Origin: Prosopocoilus inquinatus
Taxonomy: Eukaryota > Arthropoda > Insecta > Coleoptera > Lucanidae
Reading direction: 5' to 3'
Assembly: GCA_036172665.1 (NCBI GenBank)
Contig: CM069876.1
Span: forward strand, 48,329,001-48,393,000
DNA: 64,000 nucleotides
Each line of letters starts with the position of its first letter. The stretch's first letter is position 1. The notes under the pieces are model-generated. The model did no database searches. It saw only the letters and a list, made by a program, of their open reading frames with translations, and was not told the origin of the DNA. Position numbers and translations under genes: made by a program. This document shows positions 23,291 to 31,880 of the stretch, one piece after another.

Positions 23291-24550
23291 TCGTGTCAAA
23301 TTTATAAACAAATTAAATTTATGAATAAAAAAAATATATACAACAACCCTTAAAAGAAGTTGCAACGATTAAAACTGCCTTTGAAAATGCAAACGACTTG
23401 TAGATATAGTTTTCCCATTTTAAAATGGCTTTCATGGCAGGGCAGTAGTAGGAGGCTAATGGGGGATGATGGGGGGGGGCATGAAGTCCTTGTTATAAAT
23501 CCGTTTATTACCCTCAGATCGGATTTGTGTCCATGTAGATAATGTAGTTAATTTCAATGCCATAAAAAACTCTAATTTAAAATGGGAAAACTATGAAAAC
23601 TACACAGTGCATGTTTCCTACACAGAAAGATAGAAAAAAACTAAATTAATTGCAAACTAACCAATAGAATAAACGAAGTAGATCATAGAACTGGCCAACG
23701 TTGTAGCAAACTTGTTTGTGAACGGATTTCGAACACGCAAACTTCCGTTTCCTTTCCGCCTTCAAAGGTCCCAACATAAGCAACAGTAACTTAGAATCGT
23801 TTAAGTAAGTTATTCAAAGAGCAACGTGCGTCAATCCCATTCCTTTCAAGTTTCTAAATATTATATACACTCAGGTCAGTCTGCACGACAACCATTTACT
23901 TACTTGGGTACACCCGAAAAAATTATTGTGTAGGGAAAAAAAAATATATAATGAATCAATTAAAATATAATAAAATGAGACTTTGAGTCTAAAATTCAAA
24001 AAACAAAGAAAAACTATCTATGTCAGGGATTTCAAAACAGGGATTTCAATCACGTCTCACATATACTCTTAATAATAAGTTTTTTTTTTCTTTTAAGATA
24101 AAGAGCCTATTTGTTTCTTTTAAGAATTTTTTTTTAAGCAAGGAGGAGGCTGATAAACTTTTCTTTAACTTTAAGAAGTATGAATTGTTTTCTAAAAAAA
24201 ACTGTATACTTTAAACCAGAGAAATCTTTAATTTCTTTTTTTTTTTGAAGTCATTATTTATAAAAATAATAGTATATTGATTATTATTTTTGAGATTGCA
24301 GTGATCAAGCCTATTATTTTTTAAATACAATCCTGAAACTGTAAAAAGAAGAAAGAAGAAAGAAAAGCCACAAATGTGAATAACAATGATGTATGTATAT
24401 GATGACGTAAACATTATTTCTTTTTTTTATTTTATTACTTTAATCAGTGAACTTCTTAACTTTATTTTGTATTTTCTCTGTCTTCCTTTTATAGTTTTTC
24501 GAGCGTTTGCTTTATGTTTGCCGCAGAAATATTTTTCACATTTTTCTAAT
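23291..24550. other. AT-rich unique sequence
   Basis: No gene or array is seen. A short patch of G-runs lies near 23.46-23.48 kb. Long A- and T-runs follow from 23.93 to 24.45 kb. Confidence 0.5.
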
Positions 24551-24555
24551 TACAC

Positions 24556-24770
24556 AGGGTGATTCATAATAGATGAAAAAAAATGAAGCCTCGCTCATAC
24601 ATAGTACTGAAATGAAAGTTTCCAAGACATTCAACGCAAAGTTTCCGTCTAGGCAATGTCGCCAACTTATTGACAAAATGTAGCCGAAGCGCGCCAATTT
24701 TCATTTTTTTTTTATAAAGTCAAAGGTAGAAAAAAAAACAAGGAATCGCCAATTTTGAAAGTCAAAAATC
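24556..24770. mobile_element. Lone transposon-like end (CAGGGTGATTCATAA)
   Basis: ACACAGGGTGATTCATAATAG resembles the CAGGGTG-type termini of many insect DNA transposons. I find no matching inverted end within several kilobases, so the element is either truncated or the match is chance. Confidence 0.25.
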
Positions 24771-25290
24771 AGAATCAATTAAAGAAAAAAGACACGAAGT
24801 GAAAATTGCAAGAAAATCTGAAACAAAAGAGAAACGAAAGCAACAGCGACAAAATAGAAAGCGTGAAGTGACCAAAAAAAAAAAACAAGAAAAAAAACAA
24901 AAACAAAGGAAGATCGACAACACCAAGGCGAACGTAAAAAGACAAGTTTCCGGACAAATAAAAAAAATCGCAAACTGTAAAAATTCCACAAGACGATAAA
25001 CAAGACAGAAAAATAAAAGAAGGAAATACGACGCGCAAAACAAAAGAAGGTCGCAACTGCGATGGACACAAAACAAATGAAAAACGACGAATTACGAAAA
25101 AAAGAAAAGCGTCGATAAAGTGCGAAAAGTCAATTGGATAAGAAAAACAAAAAAAAAACGCAAGCATAAGCAAAAAAATGATAGACGATAAGATAAAAAT
25201 TATAAAAAAATTAATCGTTAAATGTCCAAAAAAAAAAATATTGAAAAAATATAATAAAAAAGAGTAACATCAAATCGCATAAAACAGAAA
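24770..25290. other. A-rich strand segment
   Basis: The plus strand is dominated by A and G, with words such as AAAAACAAGAAAAAAAACAA. Several overlapping minus-strand frames (24762-25173) translate to Phe/Leu/Ser/Cys-rich peptides and are explained by this base bias. Confidence 0.6.
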
Positions 25291-25294
25291 ACAG

Positions 25295-25620
25295 AAACGA
25301 GTATTAATCGAAGGAATCAAAATGTAAAACAAATTCAAATTGAGTGAACGAAAAGAAAACAAAAGACGATCACTTGATAATCGAAAAATCAAATCAAATC
25401 TCCCGAAAGGAAACGAAAATGGCGATCGATCGAAGGGATCAAAACGTAAAATAAATTCAAATCGAGTAAAATAAAAAAGATAAATAAAATCAAATCTCCC
25501 GAAAGAAAACAAAAGCGGCGATCGATCGAAGGGAATCAAAATGTGAAATAAATTCAAATCGAGTGAACAAAAGAAAAACAAAAGGCGATGAATCGATAAT
25601 CAATAAACTGAATTAAATAA
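25295..25620. repeat. Tandem repeat of 96-122 bp, three copies
   Basis: CGAAGG(G)AATCAAAA starts at about 25309, 25431 and 25527. Copies share AAATTCAAAT(C/T)GAGT and a TCTCCCGAAAG-GATCGATCG module. Confidence 0.85.
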
Positions 25621-25866
25621 AGTCAAATAAGGAATTGAAAAAAAAGCAAAATAAAAGATGAAGGTAAGACGAAAGTAAATATTCTACTACAACACTTAAA
25701 ATCAGTCAGACCGAATGACGAGCACCAAAGAAGAAACAAAAGAGAATCAAACTGACAGTTCAAATATAAAATAAAGTAAAGTCAAATTGAATCAAGTAAA
25801 GACGAAATGCGATCGAAAGCTTAAAAATTTAAACTAAATATAAACTATGCTATGCAATAATCTTAC

Positions 25867-26021
25867 TTATGGCGAGTTGTACCAACACTTAAGCTGAGCT
25901 TAAATTTAAGGATTGTTCATAATGTGATACTTGAGGCAGATTTGAGGTTACGTAACTCCCATTCTAAGCGGCGCTTAAAGTTAAGCTCGACTTAAGAAGT
26001 GTTTGGTGCAACTGGTTCTTA
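25867..26021. mobile_element. MITE 3, TTA target duplication
   Basis: The element at 25870-26018 has imperfect inverted arms. GTTGTACCAACACTTAAGC on the left pairs with the reverse complement of AAGTGTTTGGTGCAAC on the right, and both extend inward through AGCTTAA words. TTA is at 25867-25869 and 26019-26021. The GCACCA/TACCA terminal motif and TTA duplication link it to MITE 1, so I infer the same broad family but an older copy. Confidence 0.8.
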
Positions 26022-26965
26022 AACGTATTTGAAAGAAGTAAACTTACATTCTAAGGGGAGGCAAAAAAATTATTGCAGACCATAAAATCTAGTCCTCATA
26101 CAACAGATGTTAGTATAGGAATAAGAGCTGTGTTGTTTCCCTAAAAGTACGGTTTGTTAAGGGGAGTATTATTCCTGAAACATGGGCAGCGTGGTCTAGA
26201 AAATGGTTAACGTTAGGGGACCGCAAACTGCGCATGCTCAAAACTCGATACTCGAATGACAAGTCAAATGAAGGCACAGCCTCAAAAATCGAATAAAAAA
26301 TAGAACATTTCACGTGACGTCCAATAATTTAAAGTGCATTTCACAGAGGCGTCGAATGGGTTTAAATTATAAATTGGGCTTAAATTTATGTGCGACAGTG
26401 TACATTTCAGAAGTAAAGTCGAGTTTTACTTTGCGTTTGCTTTCGCATTTTCACCCACGACACATTTAAAAAGCGATTATTTGTGAACGACCACGACGAG
26501 AAATTGAAACGAAAAAGAGAAACCGATATTATTTAATAACAATTTGTTATTTCGTACACGCATTCATCGCTCGCGAGTGAAAATCGCCTGTTTGGACAGC
26601 ATTTAGCACGATCTGAAATATTACGCTTTCATTTTCTGCGTTGCCACATGCGAAACGAAACCGTTCCTTAACTCAACGATTCGATAAAGTCAAATAATCA
26701 TTCTCGCTCGTTGGCATAATCAAGTGACCTGCTTGCTTGCTTGCTTGCGTCTGTAGTGGAGCTCCGACGAAAGAATTTTAATTCCATCGGCGCTCCAATT
26801 TTATAATCGCGCTTAATTAATCTCACTGAGATTTATTTTCTTCGCTTTTTTTTAGTGGATTGCGAACACCTCCGACGCATGGAAATGCTAGTTGTGTTAT
26901 AATTAGGATTTAATACTTCGATGTTGATTTGGCGAAGTGTAGGAGGTGATGGTGAGCTGAGCGCT
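26022..26965. other. Unique segment, possibly regulatory toward its right end
   Basis: No gene or array. From about 26.40 to 26.85 kb the sequence is mixed in composition with CpG words (CGATTCGATAAAG, CACGACGAGAAA) and a GCTTGCTTGCTTGC run near 26.73 kb. It leads directly into the promoter-like module. Confidence 0.4.
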
Positions 26966-26968
26966 CGC

Positions 26969-27148
26969 GCCACCAGTAGTACGGCGTCGTCGGGGATCGG
27001 TTCCAGTGAGCAGCGCAAGGCAGAGGGGACCAGCGACGTCGGGGAAGTAAATAAATAGGGGGATGCGCACGCGTATTTAAATTGCAAGTGTCCCCCGCCC
27101 CCATCACTTCAACCAACAAGTTCTCACTTTGCAACAACGATCGGTATG
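26969..27148 (+). promoter_or_regulatory. Promoter-like module, copy A
   Basis: It contains AGTACGGCGTCGTCGGGGAT, GTAAATAAATA, a TATA-type box TATTTAAAT at 27074-27082, and an initiator-like CATCACTTC with its A at 27106, about 30 bp downstream of the TTTAAAT core. It ends with TTCTCACTTTGCAACAACGA and CGGTATGTC, which could be a splice donor. A diverged second copy lies at 34482-34651 with all these parts in the same order and spacing. Promoter function is inferred. The alternative is a dispersed repeat such as an LTR or SINE fragment. Confidence 0.45.
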
Positions 27149-27352
27149 TCTCAGGAATTCAATCTTTTATTAACCTAATTTAAAAAAAAAATACATCTGC
27201 ATCAAAAAAATTTATTCCCCGACGTTTCTGCATCTTCTTTTTTCTTTGCCCCGTGGATGCCTTTCGCGTGTTTCTTAGGCGTACCACACTTAACATGCGA
27301 CGATTTGCATGATGAAGAAAATTATACCGTACTTGACCGTTGGCGTATCGCA

Positions 27353-27378
27353 TATGTGTGTGTGTGTGTGTGTGTGTG
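27353..27378. repeat. (GT)n microsatellite
   Basis: About 12-13 GT dinucleotides in a row. Purine-pyrimidine alternation favours Z-DNA. Confidence 0.95.
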
Positions 27379-28240
27379 ATTTCGCGCTCACACCTTCTAT
27401 TTATACGTGGAAGTCTCGTTGAAGAAAAAAAAAAAAAGAAAACAAGAGAGAGACGGTCGCGGACGGAAAATCTCCGGCATTAGCCGACGACTCTAAAATT
27501 AGATTCCGTTCGGGATAAAAATATTCCGCATTAATTTGCATACGCTTCGGTTTTTATGAATAAGCGAGATGGATGTTGCGTGTGCGATGTCAATGATTTC
27601 GTTTGTGTTCTGCGGTTGCTGTTTCTTTTTTTGTAACAATAGAAGAAAAAAAAAATGCGCTCGAGAAAACTAAAGACGACGTACACCTCCTACAAGTTTC
27701 AAATTTCACATTAAAATAGAAAAAAGTCTCGTATCAAACAGATAATCGAGTTAAGATCCTCATGTAAAGTTAGTAGTAAAGGTGAGAGCTCTCATGTGAG
27801 CGAGTGCACACAAACTTTTGTGCGGCAGTGTACACGGATCGATATACTCGTACTTTTCAAGTGGCTCACTACAGTTACAATCGAGAATGTGTTTTTCTTA
27901 TACTTCTACAAAAAAAAATGAACTAAAAGCAAAACGTTTTGCATGACGTTTTTGACAACAGAAGGTTTTGCATGACGTTTTTGACGTACATAACCTACAT
28001 TTTTCAAATTTCATATTAAAACAGAACAAAGTCTCATCTCAAACAGATAATCAGGCTAAAATCCTCATGTAAAGTTAGTAGTAAAACTGAGAGCTCTCAT
28101 GTGAGCGGGTGCACACAAAGTTTTGGGCGGCAGTGTACACCGATTGATACACTTGTACTTTTCAAGTGGCTCAATACGGTTACAATAAAAAATGCGTTTT
28201 TCTTGTATTTCTACAAAAAAAAATGAACTAAAAGCAGAAC

Positions 28241-28553
28241 ATATAAAATAGCGACATCTTACTATCGCTTTTTGACCTAACATTGCAGTAGGATAGACAA
28301 ATTGAAGCGGGATTTGCTCCTAATGAGTCCCCCATGCAAGGCGGCCATGCTTGCTGTCAAAGCATAATGAAAGATTTTAGAAAAATTTTGTGCAAATCGT
28401 TTTTGATTGCAGTGAGAACCTCGAGCAGCCTCTGGACAGCTGTTTCAGCCCTGCTTGGGGCTTCTTCAGCAGAAACGTAGCAGGGCTGAAACAGCTGTCC
28501 AGAGGCTGCTCGAGGTTCTCACTGCAATCAAAAACGATTTGCACAAAATTTTT
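28241..28553 (-). mobile_element. Hammerhead-bearing retroelement with inverted ends, inserted in the 305-bp array
   Basis: CTAAAAGCAGAAC is present at 28228-28240 and again at 28554-28566, a perfect 13-bp target duplication within the array unit. The 313 bp between do not belong to the array. The right 180 bp form a snap-back: arm 28375-28455 and arm 28479-28559 are perfect inverted copies of 81 bp around a 23-bp loop. The last 6 bp of the right arm lie in the duplicated target. The left 134 bp are unique, with no reading frame of note. A long target duplication, no terminal inverted repeats at both ends, a ribozyme, and an inverted end copy fit a non-autonomous Penelope-like element or retrozyme. 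The family is inferred because no reverse transcriptase is present. Confidence 0.75.
28421..28476 (-). ncRNA. Type I hammerhead ribozyme motif, copy 1
   Basis: Read on the minus strand. The core CTGAAGA is at 28469-28463 (CUGANGA consensus). Stem II AGCCC/GGGCT (28462-28458 with 28451-28447) closes loop CAAGCA. GAA at 28446-28444 completes the core. A very short stem III ACA-GC-TGT (28443-28436) follows, then H17 = C at 28435; cleavage is predicted between 28435 and 28434 (GTC site). Stem I pairs TTCTG (28474-28470) with CAGAG (28434-28430). The self-complementary ACAGCTGT would give an 8-bp stem III in a dimer, as known for short-stem-III hammerheads. The first stem II pair is A-U instead of the usual G-C, which may lower activity. 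Confidence 0.75.
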
Positions 28554-30840
28554 CTAAAAGCAGAACGTTTCGCATGACGTTTTGCATGTCGTTCTTGACG
28601 TACACAGCCTACAATTTTCAAATTGCATATTAAAACAGAACAAAGTCTCATAACAAAGAGATCATCAAGTTAAGATCCTCATGTAAAGTTAGTAGTAAAG
28701 CTGAGAGCTCTCATGTGAGCGGGTGCTCACAAACTTTTGGGCGGCAGTGTACACCGATCGATACACTCGTACTTTTTAAGTAGCTCACTATGGCTACAAT
28801 AGAAAATGCGTTTTTCTTGTATTTCTACAAAAAAAATGAACTAAAAGCAAAACATTTCGCGTGACGTTTTTGACCAGAGAACGTTTTTCATGACGTTTTT
28901 GACGTACACATCCTACAATTTTCGAATTTCATATTAAAATAGAACAAAGTCTCATAACAAAGAGATAATCGAGTTAAGATCCTCATGTTAAGTTAGTAGT
29001 AAAGCTGAGAGCTCTCATGTGAGCGAGTGCACACACACTTTTGGGCGGCAGTGTACACCGATCGATAAACTCGGACTTTTCATGTGGCTCACTACAGTTA
29101 CAATAGAAAATGTGTTTTCCTTGTATTTCTACAAAAAAAATGAACTAAGAGCAGAACGATTTGCATGACGTTTTTGATCAAAGAACGTTTTGCATGACGT
29201 TTTTGACGTACACTTCCCGCAATTTTCAAATTTCATATTAAAATAGAACAAAGACTCATAACAAACAGTTAATCAAGATAAGATCCTCATGTAAAGTTTG
29301 TAGTAAAGCTGAGAGCTCTCGTGTGAGCGGGTGCACACAAACTTTTGAGCGGCAGTGTACACCGATCGATATACTCGTACTTTTCAAGTGGCTCACGGCA
29401 GTTACAATAGAAAATGTGTTTCTCTTGTATTTCTACAAAAAAAGTGAACTAAAAACAGAACTTCTTGCATGACGTTTTTGACAACAGAATGTTTTGCATG
29501 ACGTTTTTGAGTACATTTCCTACAATTTTCAAATTTTCAAAAAAAAATGCGCTCGAGAAAACTAAAGACAGAACGTTTTTACACGACGTACACCTAATAC
29601 AATTTCCAAATTTTATATTAAAATATCACAATGTCTCATATCAAACAGATAATCAAAAAAAAATAAAAAAATTGAACTAAAAGCAGAACGTTTTGCATGA
29701 CGTTTTTGACAACAGAACGTTCTGCATGACGTTTTTAACGCACACATCCTACAATTTTCAATTTTCATATTAAAATAGAACAAAGTCTCATAACAAACAG
29801 ATAATCAAGTTAAGATCCTCATGTAAAGTCAGTAGTAAAGCTGAGAGCTCTCATGTCAGCGGGTGCTCACAAACTTTTGGGCGGCAGTGTACACCGATCG
29901 ATATACTCGTACTTTTCAAGTGGCTCACGGCAGTTACAATCGAAAATGTGTTTTCTTGTATTTTTACGAAAAAAAAAAATGAATTAAAAGCAGGACGTTT
30001 TGCATGACGTTTTTGACGAACACATCCTACAATTTTCAAATTTCATATTAAAATAGAACAAAGTCTCATAACAAAGAGATAATCAAGGTAAGATCCTCAT
30101 GTAAAGTTAGTAGTAAAGCTGAGAGCTCTCATGTGAGTGGGTGCACACAAACTTTTGGGCAGCAGTGTACACCGACCGATATACTCGTACTTTTCAAGTG
30201 GCTCACGGCAGTTACAATCGAAAATGCGTTTTTCTTGTATTTCTACAAAAAAAAAAATTGAACTAAAATCAGGACGTTTCGCATGACTTTTTGACAACAG
30301 AACGTTTTGCATGACGTTTTCGACGTACACATCATACAATTTTCAAATTTCATATTAAAATAGAACAAAGTCTCATAACAAACAGATAATCAAGTTAAGA
30401 TCCTCATGTAAAGTTAGTAGTAAAACTGAGAGCTCTCGTGTGAGCGGGTGCACACAAATTTTTGTGCGGCAGTGTACACGGATCGATACACTCTTCTAGT
30501 GGCTCACTACAGTTACAAACGAAAATGTGTTTCTCTCTCAAAAAAATGAACTAAAAACAGAACTTCTTGCATGACGTTTTTGACAACAGAATGTTTTGCA
30601 TGACATTTTTGACGTACACATCATACAATTTTCAAATTTCATATAAAAATAGAACAAAGTCTCATAACAAACAGATAATCAAGTTAAGTTCCTCATGTAA
30701 AGTTAGTAGTAAAGCTGAGAGCTCTCATGTGAGTGGGTGCACCCAAACTTTTCTGCAACAGTGTACACCGATCGACATACTTAATATACAAGTGACTCAC
30801 TACAGTTACAATCGAAAATGTGTTGTGTTATTAAAACAAC

Positions 30841-31164
30841 AATAACAAACAAACAAAAAATCACTAAATTGTACTGCAACGGCAGGCAACAAAGAGTTCA
30901 ATATCTTCATAAATAATTCAAAGCGGGCTGCAATGTGACGGAACGAAAGTGAAAGAGTAAATAACAGCGTTGAGTTCGTTTGCTGGTACGCTCGTTCGAG
31001 CAGATTTGACGTTGCAAAATTTCTATGCGAGACGAGTCACCGATGAAAATCGCAAACGGTAATTTGATGGTCGAAGAAAAGCGAGACGGACGGATGGTGT
31101 ACGTGATGGAATTTCCGAACGAATTAATTAATCAAGTCCGTTGTCAATCAATAATGAGGATGAG
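30841..31164. other. Unique spacer
   Basis: Contains an A-rich start and a CpG-containing stretch (30.95-31.12 kb, for example GAGACGAGTCACCG and GCGAGACGGACGG). No gene is seen. Confidence 0.45.
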
Positions 31165-31880
31165 GACGTAAAACTTTATTTGTCCCGAAATAATTTCGCT
31201 TGAACCTCCGGGATACTGAAGGAAACGATTTTTAAAAATGACTATTATACAGGGTGCCTCAAAAATTCTACAGGGTTCATTTTTTGGATCTTCCCGAACG
31301 GTCTATTATTCAAGAGAAGAAGAGGCTTTACAATTTTGTAACGTTCTGTGCAAATCTCACAGTTAAGAAACATGAAAAACATTTAAGTTTTATCTGCCCA
31401 AAATAATTTCGATAGAAAGTAACGCCCTCTATCACACTGAAGGCAACGGCTTTTTAAATTTTTAAAGTAGTTCTATTGTATGTACAGGGTGCCCCAAAAC
31501 CCAAAAATTATACAGGGTTCATTCTTTGGATCTCTCGAAATGTTTTCATTATTCAAGGGGAGAAGCGGTTTTAAATTTTTTTGACGGTCTATGCAAATCT
31601 CATAGTTAAAAGAAACATGAAAAAAAAAACGTAAGGTTTCATCTCCGCAAAATAATTTAAATAGAACGCAGCGCCCTCTATCATACGGAAGGTAATGTTT
31701 TTTTTTAAAACAGTTCTAGTATATAGGGTGCCCCAAAAATTATATAGGGTTCATTTTTTTTGATTTGTCGAAATGGTTGTATTATTTGAGAGAAGAAGCG
31801 GCTTAAAAATTTTGTGGCGTTCTGTATGTGCAGAGATTACGGTTAAGAAAACGGAAAAGCGTTAGGTTTCAGACCATTGA
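31165..31880. repeat. Tandem repeat of about 237 bp whose units start with a transposon-like terminus, 3.3 copies
   Basis: TACAGGGTGCCTCAAAA starts at 31248, TACAGGGTGCCCCAAAA at 31483 and TATAGGGTGCCCCAAAA at 31722 (spacings 235 and 239). Each continues with TACAGGGTTCATT or a variant, GAGAAGAAG, CTCA(C/T)AGTTAA and (in the first two) GCCCTCTATCA. A partial unit precedes the first. The CAGGGTG start is typical of insect DNA transposon ends, so a non-autonomous element may have been amplified in tandem. Confidence 0.85.

Larger units (their letters stand above)
27660..30840. repeat. 305-bp tandem array, nine copies, one interrupted by a retroelement
   Basis: The palindromic word GAGAGCTCTC lies at 27784, 28089, 28703, 29007, 29311, 29843, 30121, 30428 and 30717 (the 30428 copy and that at 29311 read GAGAGCTCTCG). 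Undisturbed spacings are 304-307 bp; the 614 step holds the inserted element and the 532 step a partial extra copy. Each unit carries GCATGACGTTTTTGAC once or twice, CCTCATGTAAAGTTAGTAG, GGCGGCAGTGTACACCGATC and AAGTGGCTCACTACAG. TGTGAGC and GCTCACTACA inside one unit can pair to close a stem. No coding frame persists. Confidence 0.95.

Noticed and set aside
24762..25173. Several Phe/Cys-rich minus-strand frames
   Set aside because: Three overlapping frames are open at once because the plus strand is A-rich.
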